Below are positions 54,465 through 62,715 of a stretch of DNA of 64,000 bases, in pieces (positions within the stretch are counted from its first letter, which is position 1; every line of letters begins with the position of its first letter). The position numbers and the translations under genes were made by a program. The notes beneath the pieces are model-generated. The model saw only the letters and a list, made by a program, of their open reading frames with translations, made no database searches and was not told the origin of the DNA. Source of the stretch: Oceanobacillus damuensis. GTDB lineage: Bacteria > Bacillota > Bacilli > Bacillales > Amphibacillaceae. The stretch is from contig NZ_LQNF01000016.1 of assembly GCF_001618145.1 (NCBI RefSeq), positions 21,031 to 85,030 of the forward strand, read 5' to 3'.

Positions 54465-55064
54465 CTATTTAAACCAGCCTTTTTCTTTCAGTCTGGACAC
54501 TGCTTCAATTCGATTGCTCACATTCAATTTATCCATGATCGTCGATACATAATTACGTACCGTTCCATTGGTCAAGTAGAGCTGGCTTGCAATTTCTTTC
54601 GTGTTTTTCCCATCAGCTATCAGTTTGATAACCTGTTCCTCTCGTTCTGTCAATGGATTTTCTTCCGCAAATGCCATATCAATCAATTCCGGAGCGTATA
54701 CTCTCCGGCCGTCCATAATAGCCCGAATGGAGTCTGCCAACTCTTCGCTTGGACTGTCTTTCAGCAAATAGCCGCTCGTTCCGGCTTTACGTGCCCGCTC
54801 AAAGTACCCGGACCGGGCAAACGTCGTTAATACGATTACTTTACAGGAAGATTCCTTTAGCTTTTCGGCTACATCCAATCCGGTCATGATCGGCATCTCG
54901 ATATCCATAATACATATATCTGGTTGATGCTTTTCTACTAATTCCAGTGCTTCCAGCCCGTTTCTGGCCTGACCGACCACTTCCATATCATCCTCCATAT
55001 CAAGCAGTGCACCCAAAGCACCGAGCAATAAACGCTGGTCTTCAGCTATTACGATTCGAATCAC
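54465..55064 (-). CDS. desR: Response regulator DesR (NarL family)
   Basis: This 199-residue two-domain regulator has receiver phospho-Asp in CIMDIEMP and a C-terminal LuxR-type helix-turn-helix (LTEREEQVIKLIADGKNTKE, LTNGTVRNYVSTIMDKL). The GTG start overlaps the desK stop (GTGA), with AGGAGGGG upstream. In B. subtilis phospho-DesR activates the desaturase gene in the cold. The context here, desK and des adjacent, makes the assignment strong. Confidence 0.93.
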   Translation of the reverse strand: MIRIVIAEDQRLLLGALGALLDMEDDMEVVGQARNGLEALELVEKHQPDICIMDIEMPIMTGLDVAEKLKESSCKVIVLTTFARSGYFERARKAGTSGYLLKDSPSEELADSIRAIMDGRRVYAPELIDMAFAEENPLTEREEQVIKLIADGKNTKEIASQLYLTNGTVRNYVSTIMDKLNVSNRIEAVSRLKEKGWFK

Positions 55065-56194
55065 AGTGACCCCTCCTGTTCCATTTGCTGAATCACACGC
55101 GGTACCCGTATAGTCAGTTTAGCTCCATTTTCCGAACCGAATGTCAAACTGCCATTAACAAACTCAAGTCGTTCCTTCATTCCTATAATGCCATTACCTG
55201 CCACAGGCAGTCTATCTCGAATGCCTTTTCCATTGTCAGCTATAACAAGAATCCATTCTTCCTCTGTCTGGTTAATGGAAATGCTGCAAAGTGTTGCCCC
55301 ACTATGCTTTACTACGTTCGTAACAGCTTCTTTCACACACATACTCAGTACATTTTCAACCAGCCGAGGAAAGTTCAGAGCATTCGTGTCGCCGTAAAAT
55401 CGAAATTTGATTTGAGCCGCGTTTAACAGCTCCTCTACATGTATCATTTCATCTTTCAATTTGGCACCTTTCATACCAGAAACCAAATCACGGACTTCCT
55501 TCAGAGCCATCCTTGCTGTTTGATGGATATCCTTTAGCTCCTTTTCCGCCGATTCCGGTTTCTTTTTCAATAATTTTCCTGCCAGTTCACTTTTCAAACC
55601 AATTAAAGAAAGCTTCTGTCCTAAAGTATCATGCAAATCACGGGCAATTCGTTCTCGCTCTTCCACTAAAAGCAGCTGGGCAATCTTCTCTTGGGCATCT
55701 TCCAATTGGTCCTCGAGCTTTTCCCGCTTGTTGCGGTTATACATGTTAAACGGCAAGAGGATCACACCGATCACACAAATAATGATGAAGGGAAGCTGCG
55801 GAAAGAGAATTTGGCTTTGTGTAAAGAAACCAATCGTTATTGCAATTATCGTGCTGACAAGATGTACAACATATAAGGTGATAAATCCCGCTCTGTTACG
55901 GATGCTGCCAATAAAAAATGCAAGGAAAAGGGAGAAATAAGCATATCCGAAATACAGTGTCATACCGATGCTTATAGCTATTTCAATTCCTACCGATACA
56001 TACACCGTCCAACCTTTTTTTATGAATGCAAGGCGATAGGTTACAAAAAACAACCCGATCAAAAGAATGCCGATCATAACTTCTGCAGGTGTCGAGGAAC
56101 GAAATATAAAATAAAAAGGAAGAAGACAAAATGCAATCCATGCAAAAAGGCTTAACCCTGTATTTTTCGGAAATATATGATACCAATTCTGCAA
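55061..56194 (-). CDS. desK: Membrane thermosensor histidine kinase DesK
   Basis: This 377-residue kinase has an N-terminal five-helix membrane sensor and the dimerisation helix ERIARDLHDTLGQKLSLIGL with the phosphorylated His, followed by the ATP lid (VENVLSMCVKEAVTNVVKHS, NGIIGMKERLEFV). The start is uncertain: TTG at 56194 with GGGAGAG 7 nt upstream gives an N-terminus aligning with B. subtilis DesK; TTG at 56212 is the longer option. It senses membrane order and controls DesR. Confidence 0.92.
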   Translation of the reverse strand: MQNWYHIFPKNTGLSLFAWIAFCLLPFYFIFRSSTPAEVMIGILLIGLFFVTYRLAFIKKGWTVYVSVGIEIAISIGMTLYFGYAYFSLFLAFFIGSIRNRAGFITLYVVHLVSTIIAITIGFFTQSQILFPQLPFIIICVIGVILLPFNMYNRNKREKLEDQLEDAQEKIAQLLLVEERERIARDLHDTLGQKLSLIGLKSELAGKLLKKKPESAEKELKDIHQTARMALKEVRDLVSGMKGAKLKDEMIHVEELLNAAQIKFRFYGDTNALNFPRLVENVLSMCVKEAVTNVVKHSGATLCSISINQTEEEWILVIADNGKGIRDRLPVAGNGIIGMKERLEFVNGSLTFGSENGAKLTIRVPRVIQQMEQEGSL

Positions 56195-56239
56195 ACCGAT
56201 CTCTCCCAACAAAATTTCATTAATTTTATATAGTATAAC

Positions 56240-56274
56240 AAAAACCCTTCACACAGAACATGGAAGGGTTTTAA
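56240..56274 (-). terminator. Terminator between des and desK
   Basis: AAAACCCTTC pairs with GGAAGGGTTTT around ACACAGAACAT. It separates des from desKR, so the two-component genes may have their own promoter. Confidence 0.85.
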
Positions 56275-56285
56275 ATGGTCACTAT

Positions 56286-57347
56286 TTATTTTTGCTCAAA
56301 GGATGTTTCTCTCCCTTTTAAGCTTATGCCGGACTTTTCCTTTTTGGAATTCCGTTGCATTTCTTTATATTCTTTAAAGCTGATAAACGATCTGCTGGCT
56401 TGATCATATAATCTGAATCGGATTGATTGCAGACTCGTCTTCAATGTGATTGTTGTTGCCTGGTGCAATGGTGGCGTTGATTCATGCGCCTTTTCCAAAT
56501 TATAGTTCGGAACCCGCGGGCTTAAATGATGCACGTGGTGATAACCGATACTGCCTGTAAGCCACTCGATCACTTTCGGAAGCTTATAATACGAGCTTCC
56601 ATCAACGGCTGCTTTTACATAATCCCATTCGTCTTCATTCTCAAAGTACGAATCTTCGAATTGATGTTGGACGTAAAACAACCATATTCCTGACGCTCCA
56701 GCAATAAAGAGAATTGGCAGTTGTATGATAAGAAATGCCTGCCAGCCAATTGTCCAAATGAGAGCAGCATAAATTGCAACGATGGAAATATTAATTAGAT
56801 ACGTATTCAAACGTTCTTTTCTTTTTGCACCTTTTCTGTTGAATCTATTGGAAATCAAGAAAAGATACACTGGTCCTAAACCGAACATTACAAGAGGGTT
56901 ACGGTATAGTCTGTAGCTAAGTCTGCCCCAGAAGGAAGCATCTGTAAATTCTTGTGCAGTCATTACCCATACATCACCAGTACCCCGTTTATCGAGGTTT
57001 CCGCTTGTAGCATGGTGAATAGAATGTTCCCGTTTCCACTTTTCAAAAGCAAAATGTGTAATAATCCCCGTAATTGTACCTACAACCCGGTTTGCTTTTG
57101 CATTTTTAAAAAATGACATATGTGTACAATCATGAAATATAATAAAGATACGAACGACAAACCCTGCAGCGATCACAGAAATTGCCAGTGATAACCAAAT
57201 AGATATGGAGAGGCTTTGATAAGAAAGGAACCAAAGTAGGATAAACGGAACAATGGAGTTAATCAGTTGAATGATACTTGCCTTTGTGTTGGAACTTGCA
57301 TAAGGTGCAACACTTTTTCTTAATTGTGCTTGTTTTTGTTTGCTCAT
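56286..57347 (-). CDS. des: Phospholipid acyl-lipid desaturase Des
   Basis: This 353-residue integral-membrane di-iron desaturase has His boxes HDCTH, the HSIHH region (HHATSG) and HHVHH near the C-terminus, with two pairs of helices between. It introduces a double bond into membrane phospholipid acyl chains when temperature falls. The start is ATG 57347 (MSKQKQAQLRK) with AGGAGGATAT upstream, not the TTG/ATG frame 24 bp earlier. Its control region holds two DesR-like palindromes. Confidence 0.93.
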   Translation of the reverse strand: MSKQKQAQLRKSVAPYASSNTKASIIQLINSIVPFILLWFLSYQSLSISIWLSLAISVIAAGFVVRIFIIFHDCTHMSFFKNAKANRVVGTITGIITHFAFEKWKREHSIHHATSGNLDKRGTGDVWVMTAQEFTDASFWGRLSYRLYRNPLVMFGLGPVYLFLISNRFNRKGAKRKERLNTYLINISIVAIYAALIWTIGWQAFLIIQLPILFIAGASGIWLFYVQHQFEDSYFENEDEWDYVKAAVDGSSYYKLPKVIEWLTGSIGYHHVHHLSPRVPNYNLEKAHESTPPLHQATTITLKTSLQSIRFRLYDQASRSFISFKEYKEMQRNSKKEKSGISLKGRETSFEQK

Positions 57348-57406
57348 ATTATATCCTCCTAAATGTAACATGTTTCTTTACTTTATTTTAGGATAGATTG
57401 GTTTAT

Positions 57407-57450
57407 ATTATAAGTCATAAACGTCATGAATATATATGACAAATGTCATA
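57407..57450 (-). promoter_or_regulatory. Promoter and candidate DesR operators of des
   Basis: A TATAAT -10 (57407-57412, minus strand) is preceded by GTCATAAACGTCAT (57413-57428) and a perfect ATGACAAATGTCAT palindrome (57436-57449). The absence of a good -35 and two ATGAC/GTCAT palindromes immediately upstream fit activation by dimeric DesR. Confidence 0.7.
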
Positions 57451-57465
57451 TTTGGGAGATGGGTG

Positions 57466-57682
57466 CATGTAGAAAACTTGGCTAAATGCTTGATTCTAAG
57501 GGCTATTGGCTTCGTCCGTGCTTATTTGGACAGGAAAATTTTACCTCCGTTCCAATAAAAGGAAATTACGTTTACAATCAGCAAGGTTTTACTGCCCGTT
57601 ACAAGCGACAGGAGAAAACTTGGTTGTCACCAAGCCTTTCGATGACAGCCTTAGTTGCGATATGCAGGTAGGTATTATAACT
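57466..57682 (+). repeat. GAAAACTTGG...GCCTTAGTTGC repeat, dimeric copy
   Basis: Two related units start GAAAACTTGG at about 57473 and 57612. The second continues CAAGCCTTTCGATGACAG, then CCTTAGTTGCGATATGCAGG, matching the order seen at 27127 and 60445. The first shows CTTATTTGGACAGGAAAATTT, like 27181. More diverged than those two. Confidence 0.55.
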
Positions 57683-57720
57683 GCAAAAAAATAGAGCAGA
57701 CTCTATTGTCTGCCCTATCT
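57683..57720 (-). terminator. Terminator of the DUF3231 gene
   Basis: ATAG.GCAGAC pairs with GTCTGC.CTAT; on the minus strand TTTTTTT follows. Confidence 0.8.
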
Positions 57721-57723
57721 TAA

Positions 57724-58233
57724 TCAGTTTTCCGAGTTATGCTGGTGAAGCGGTGGGGGAACGAGCCACCCTTTTTCCTTATTGAGGCGAAGAACTTTAG
57801 CACCGAAAGTAGCTTTCTGTGTATGAAATTGTCCGAACATCATTGCTATATCCTCACGTATGGCCTCACCCATCATTCCGCTGCAGGCAACCAATCCGGC
57901 GGCTGTATCTGCAGAAAGGGCTGCTGCAATCTCCTGATCCATAAACCGAGCCCCTGCTGGAATATCTTCCAAATTAGCCTGTGGTCTATCCGGCGGTGTC
58001 GGCGGAAGTCCTACTCCGTTGTCTTTTAAAAGCTTTTCCATTTCGGTAACATCCTGTTTTCCCTGCTGGATAGCTTCATCTATCAGATTCACCAAATCTG
58101 CATCTCCTGCATGATTTCGCATTGTCTGATAGCCAGCAATTTTCCCTTTCGTTACCATGACTGACGACCAAACACCAAAAACCTCACCATAATGCATCGG
58201 TTCGTCTGTTGGGTTTCCACTTAGAATGCCCAT
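57724..58233 (-). CDS. DUF3231 family protein
   Basis: This 169-residue protein is one half-unit of the DUF3231 family: MGILSGNPTDEPMHYGEVFG is its characteristic opening. AAGGAGG lies 6 nt before this ATG, which is why the longer in-frame start is rejected. The sequence reads as a four-helix bundle resembling ferritin-like folds, with no clear metal site. Family function is unknown. It is monocistronic. Confidence 0.85.
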   Translation of the reverse strand: MGILSGNPTDEPMHYGEVFGVWSSVMVTKGKIAGYQTMRNHAGDADLVNLIDEAIQQGKQDVTEMEKLLKDNGVGLPPTPPDRPQANLEDIPAGARFMDQEIAAALSADTAAGLVACSGMMGEAIREDIAMMFGQFHTQKATFGAKVLRLNKEKGWLVPPPLHQHNSEN

Positions 58234-58351
58234 TGCAATCCTCCTTATAAAATTCATATTATGTGCCACCTTTCCTGAAACCGCACATATACTTATACTT
58301 ATACTCTCTCGTAACAGTCAGCTTATACTTCCTGATTAATGAAATTTGAAC

Positions 58352-58394
58352 AACGACAAATTTCGACAAATTACGGGAAGTGACAGGCACCGAA
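58352..58394. repeat. Short REP-like repeat
   Basis: CGACAAATTTCGACAAATTACGG and GAAGTGACAGGCACCG form a single unit of the short repeat family, about 45 bp before the NUDIX gene. Confidence 0.7.
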
Positions 58395-58438
58395 AAGAAT
58401 AATAGAATGTAGGTAGGATCGTTTTTGGAGGTGGAGTA

Positions 58439-59059
58439 ATGGAAGCATCGGAAATTATTGCGAAATTACAGGATCGGATGCCATCGATCATGGGGCATGA
58501 ACATTTCAGAAAGTCTGCTGTTCTGGTGCCTCTTCTCGAGGTCAAAGGAGAAACGCATCTTTTGTTTGAAGTCAGGTCTATGCGGATGCGCAGTCAGCCA
58601 GGTGATATCTGTTTTCCAGGAGGAAGAATTGATATGGAAGATCCCGATCCAAGACATTGTGCGGTCAGGGAAACCATGGAGGAATTGGGTCTTTCTTCAG
58701 ATGATATAAGTGATGTTATTCCTTTAGATTATGTCGTTAATGATCTGGGAAGGATCATTTACCCTTTTGTCGGAAGAATTGCAAACCCAGAAAAGATAGC
58801 TCCAAATAAGGCAGAGGTGGAAGAAGTTTTTACGGTTCCACTATCCTTCTTCCAAAAGACAAAACCGGAAAAATATAAAGTTAACTTTCAAGTTTCGCCC
58901 GAAGATGATTTCCCATATCATCTGATTGTTGGCGGGGAAGACTATAATTGGCAGGTTCGCCATATGGAAGAGCTGTTTTACCAATATGACGAAAAAGTCA
59001 TTTGGGGATTGACCGCAAAAATACTGACTCATTTTATTGGCTTATTGAAAAATGATTAG
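58439..59059 (+). CDS. NUDIX hydrolase, CoA-pyrophosphatase type
   Basis: This 206-residue NUDIX protein has the extended CoA pyrophosphatase signature before the Nudix box (LFEVRSMRMRSQPGDICFPG), then GGRIDMED and AVRETMEELGL, placing RE and EE catalytic residues as in NudL/YeaB enzymes. It would cleave the diphosphate of coenzyme A or acyl-CoA. GGAGGTGGAG lies directly before the ATG. It is convergent with the MFS gene. Confidence 0.9.
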   Translation: MEASEIIAKLQDRMPSIMGHEHFRKSAVLVPLLEVKGETHLLFEVRSMRMRSQPGDICFPGGRIDMEDPDPRHCAVRETMEELGLSSDDISDVIPLDYVVNDLGRIIYPFVGRIANPEKIAPNKAEVEEVFTVPLSFFQKTKPEKYKVNFQVSPEDDFPYHLIVGGEDYNWQVRHMEELFYQYDEKVIWGLTAKILTHFIGLLKND

Positions 59060-59063
59060 AGAG

Positions 59064-59101
59064 AAACAACCAGACTTGACTCAGCCTGGTTGTTTTATTT
59101 T
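59064..59101. terminator. Terminator shared by convergent NUDIX and MFS genes
   Basis: AACAACCAG pairs with CTGGTTGTT, followed by TTATTTTTG. It overlaps the last codons of the MFS gene. Confidence 0.85.
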
Positions 59102-60316
59102 TGCGCCGTTTTTACGTTCCGTTTCTCCCTCATCAATAAACCGGAAATACGGAAGCAGCAAGCCAGCCATTGACACGGTACAAATGATCGCACCAATCAA
59201 AAGATATAGTGGCCGAACTCCCCAGACTTCACTGAGTAAACCTCCAACCAACACACCTAGCGGCATCATACCTCTGCTGATTAATAACCGAACGGAAAAG
59301 ACCTTTCCCATCAACCGGTCAGGAATCGTCAATTGGCTGATGGTTGTATTATGGACATTAAAAATTGCCATCGCAATCCCAGCAATTGTTTCTGTCACGA
59401 TGGCAAAAACGATGGAATGCGTAATTCCAAGGTTGATGTAAGTGAGCCCACCGATAACAAGTGCTCCAAGCATAACTGTTCTGCGACTAACAAGCCTGAC
59501 CCGTCCAACAAGCAGTGACCCGATAACATATCCTAATGGAAAACCCGCCATAAAATAGCCATATGTAGCGGAACTTCCATTCATTTCAGCCATGATATAT
59601 GGAAGGGTTGTAACCATGGTGACCCCTACGCCAAACTGAACAAAAGCCAGAAAAATCCCCAGCCACAAAATCGTCTTTTGTCTGAAAAAGTAACGCACCC
59701 CTTCAGTAAACTGCTCCAGCCATGTTTTCCTAATCGTGTCTATAATTCTTTCCTCATGGACAAACAAAAGTAAGAACCCGCTTCCAGTAAGCAGCAAGCA
59801 AACAAAAACCAGGGTGATATTCACACCGATGTACTCAATGACAATTCCCGCCAGAATAGGTGCCATGAATGACATTAACCTTACTGTCGCATCCACATAG
59901 GCGTTTGCCGTACCCAGCTGATCTTTCGGAACAATCGATGGTAATATCGCGTGGTTGGCAGGTACATATAAAGGCGTAATCAGACCGATGATTAATTGAA
60001 CAGCATAAATATGCCATGGAACTAAAGCGCCTGCCAAGTATGCGGAAAGCGGAATTAAAAAAATCAATCCTCGGCTCCACAGGGCAGCAATCATAATCCA
60101 CTTCCTGCTCCATTTATCTATATATGGTCCAATGAACAATTGCATTACGAGCGAAGGCAGAAAGTATAAGAGCCACATACTTCCAAGAGCCAAAGTCGAT
60201 CCTGTCAATTTATAGACGAGAAGGGAATTGCAGAACGTCCCAAACGCCCCTCCAAGTTCAGAGGCTGTATTGCCAGCCCAGATAAAAATAAACGACCGAT
60301 TTCTAAATAAACTCAA
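59081..60316 (-). CDS. MFS exporter
   Basis: This 412-residue transporter has about 12 helices and motif A versions FIGPYIDKWSRK and VGRVRLVSRRT, close to the macrolide-efflux (Mef-like) arrangement. I start it at TTG 60316 (MSLFRNRSF) with AGGTG upstream. A longer frame to a GTG at 60418 begins inside the downstream helicase terminator and adds a non-hydrophobic 34 residues. Substrate unknown. Confidence 0.82.
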   Translation of the reverse strand: MSLFRNRSFIFIWAGNTASELGGAFGTFCNSLLVYKLTGSTLALGSMWLLYFLPSLVMQLFIGPYIDKWSRKWIMIAALWSRGLIFLIPLSAYLAGALVPWHIYAVQLIIGLITPLYVPANHAILPSIVPKDQLGTANAYVDATVRLMSFMAPILAGIVIEYIGVNITLVFVCLLLTGSGFLLLFVHEERIIDTIRKTWLEQFTEGVRYFFRQKTILWLGIFLAFVQFGVGVTMVTTLPYIMAEMNGSSATYGYFMAGFPLGYVIGSLLVGRVRLVSRRTVMLGALVIGGLTYINLGITHSIVFAIVTETIAGIAMAIFNVHNTTISQLTIPDRLMGKVFSVRLLISRGMMPLGVLVGGLLSEVWGVRPLYLLIGAIICTVSMAGLLLPYFRFIDEGETERKNGAKIKQPG

Positions 60317-60410
60317 TTCGACACCTGTTTCTTTTTCGATTCCGAGTTTCGCATAGGTGAAGTGTATTAAATTTATTCTATCTGTTAAATTCGCCTCTTT
60401 CAATAGTGAA

Positions 60411-60446
60411 AAAAGCACATGAGCATTTTTCTCTCATGTGCTTTCG
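60411..60446 (-). terminator. Terminator of the DinG-like helicase gene
   Basis: AAAGCACATGAG pairs perfectly with CTCATGTGCTTT; on the minus strand TTTTTT follows. It argues that 60418 is not a coding start. Confidence 0.92.
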
Positions 60447-60541
60447 GTCGCAAGTAAGTGAGTATAAACGTAAACATTCTTACTTGCATAAGTGAAACTA
60501 AGGCAATCGCCCAAAGGCTTAGGCAGCTGCCTAGTTCTCAA
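60445..60541 (-). repeat. GAAAACTTGG...GCCTTAGTTGC repeat, copy 3
   Basis: In reverse complement it reads GAGAACTAGGCAGCTGCC, then CCTTTGGGCGATTGCCTTAG and TTTCACTTATGC, closely matching 27127-27222. It fills the gap after the helicase gene. Confidence 0.7.
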
Positions 60542-60545
60542 ATAT

Positions 60546-62480
60546 CTAACTACCCCATTCCATTGTTACAGGCAGAACGTCATCAATGTCCTTCTCATAG
60601 GTCTTCCGTTCTTCCGAAGTCATCCAAATATGAATCCCTCCACGGTCCTCACTCGTTCTAATTAGACGGCCAATTCCCTGACGCAACCGAAGCAGCATAT
60701 ATGGAGCATCCACTTCCTTGACCGGGTCGGTGGCGTGATTGCGCTTTGCCTGGAACACCGGATCTTTTGGAGGAAATGGCAGAGAAGCAATGATTACCTG
60801 TGTTAATGCTTCCCCTGGAATATCCAGGCCTTCCCATAAATGATGGGCACATAAAACCGACGTTCCATCCCTTTGGAACCTCCGAACGGTTTCACTGATT
60901 TCAAAATCTCCTTCATAGAACATATCAACTGGCCATTCTTGTGCTGACGACCATTCTCTAAATTGGCTCATTTCTTCTGCTGTGGAGAAGAGAACCAAAG
61001 TATGGCCATTATTATCAATAATTTGTTTGCCAATCGTTGCGAACTTCGATTCAAAATCGTACATCAGATGACCATTGATCTTCATCTGATCGCTGTAATC
61101 AAATGGGGATTCAACAGAAAAAGAATCATAACTCTCAATTCCTAAGCTGTTGGCCACGTAAGAAAAGTCTCTGCGCTGTGATAATGTAGCGGAAGAGAAT
61201 ACAAATGGAATCCCTTGTGAGAATACTTCTTTTTTCAAGACATCTTCAACGAGACGAGGCATAACCACGAGACTTGTTGTCGTTTCATTTTCCTCCAGCC
61301 AATAGATTCCCTCATCGTCTTTTAATAAAATCGTTAACCCGTACGAGAAAAACTCTAAATATTCTTCGATGATCTTTGTATGATATTCATCCATAGTAAA
61401 TAATTCGGAATCGAATACTAAATGTTCCAGTAACTGCTGGACCATTTCATTTAACCTTCCTGCCATTTCCAGCATTACTTCAGATCTTGGGACTTCCTGA
61501 CGATTGGATCCCTCTACTGATTTGGCAGAGTCCCCGAGCAGTTCGAACCATTCGTCATTCAATGCCAGGATATCTTCAACAAGGAGGAGTGACTCTTCAC
61601 GTACGTCCTGTCCCATATATCCCGTAAGGACATTCGTCAGATTTTCGAAGTTAAAGCGGTAGGTCAGCCCTTTTTGTGCGGCAAATTCCAATAAATGCCC
61701 TTCATCAAATACGACCGAGCTTGCCTCCGGAAGCAACGGCATTTGTCCTTCACGCTTACGTGAATCCTTCGTCCACACATGCTCCATGTAAAAATCATGG
61801 GAACAAATAATAATATCCTTCGCATGTCTGTAGTATTCCCTGTTCAAGGTTTGTCCACTCCGGTGCCTCCAATCACAGGTAGAGCATTGCTGCAGTGGAT
61901 CCCAGGCAATTTCTTCCCACTTTTCATCAGGCACCCATGGATACTCTTTTCGATCCCCATAACGCTCAAACGATTTCATAACCGCACTCGTATCAAAAAC
62001 GAAATCCGGAATTTCATCATGGACTTTTAAAATATCCTCATCATTTGTCTTATTTGCCAATGGATCGAGTTTTTTGATGCACACATAATTTTCCCTGGCT
62101 TTTGCCAGACGAACATCAATTGTGAGACCAAGTGCCTCTTCCAGCTTCTCAATATCCCCGCCTTTTTTGACAAGCTGTTCAATCAGCGTTTCGTCCGCAC
62201 AGGAAATGATGGCCGGTTTACCTTTATATCGAGCGTAGCAGATAGCATACAACAAATAAACGAACGTCTTACCCGTCCCGACACCCGCTTCAGCAAAGAT
62301 CGTACTTTTATTCTTAAAAGCCTGTTCTAGCTGAAAGGCCATATAGATTTGTTCATCGCGCAACTCATACCCTTTTTCAGGCAGAATATCGTAAAAAACA
62401 TCTCCGACATAATCACCTAGGCGATCGAAGAAGTTCTCCGTCTTGGAAACAGTAAATGGCAGTGAAGTATTTCTTTTCAT
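60546..62480 (-). CDS. DinG/YpvA-like ATP-dependent DNA helicase
   Basis: This 644-residue superfamily 2 XPD-like helicase has Walker A AEAGVGTGKT near residue 70 and DEGH box VVFDEGHLLE. The cysteines CIKKLD, CSTC and ICSHDF frame the Fe-S region, and the C-terminal motif VI reads GIGRLIRTSEDRGG. It unwinds DNA 5'-3' at damage or R-loops. ATG 62480 with AGAGGAG upstream is preferred over the ATG 27 bp earlier. B. subtilis YpvA is the closest named relative I recall. Confidence 0.9.
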   Translation of the reverse strand: MKRNTSLPFTVSKTENFFDRLGDYVGDVFYDILPEKGYELRDEQIYMAFQLEQAFKNKSTIFAEAGVGTGKTFVYLLYAICYARYKGKPAIISCADETLIEQLVKKGGDIEKLEEALGLTIDVRLAKARENYVCIKKLDPLANKTNDEDILKVHDEIPDFVFDTSAVMKSFERYGDRKEYPWVPDEKWEEIAWDPLQQCSTCDWRHRSGQTLNREYYRHAKDIIICSHDFYMEHVWTKDSRKREGQMPLLPEASSVVFDEGHLLEFAAQKGLTYRFNFENLTNVLTGYMGQDVREESLLLVEDILALNDEWFELLGDSAKSVEGSNRQEVPRSEVMLEMAGRLNEMVQQLLEHLVFDSELFTMDEYHTKIIEEYLEFFSYGLTILLKDDEGIYWLEENETTTSLVVMPRLVEDVLKKEVFSQGIPFVFSSATLSQRRDFSYVANSLGIESYDSFSVESPFDYSDQMKINGHLMYDFESKFATIGKQIIDNNGHTLVLFSTAEEMSQFREWSSAQEWPVDMFYEGDFEISETVRRFQRDGTSVLCAHHLWEGLDIPGEALTQVIIASLPFPPKDPVFQAKRNHATDPVKEVDAPYMLLRLRQGIGRLIRTSEDRGGIHIWMTSEERKTYEKDIDDVLPVTMEWGS

Positions 62481-62715
62481 AGTAAACTCCTCTTTAACTC
62501 TATTCAATAAGCTTTCATACTAGCATACTATATAAAACTACTGCAAATAAAGCGATACTTCCAGTTTGGGGCTTCCCTGCCGTTATATACGTTATAAATG
62601 ACAGCAGTAATTATCCTTAAAAGAACCATTGCTTTTTCTCTCTCCAAATGTACAATAGCATTAATAGAATGATGCATCCTGAAAAATTCTGACCAGATAG
62701 AAAGAAGGAAACTTC

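Noticed and set aside
60317..60418. 34-residue N-terminal extension of the MFS gene
   Set aside because: The GTG start lies inside a perfect terminator hairpin of the helicase gene, and the extension is unlike MFS N-termini.
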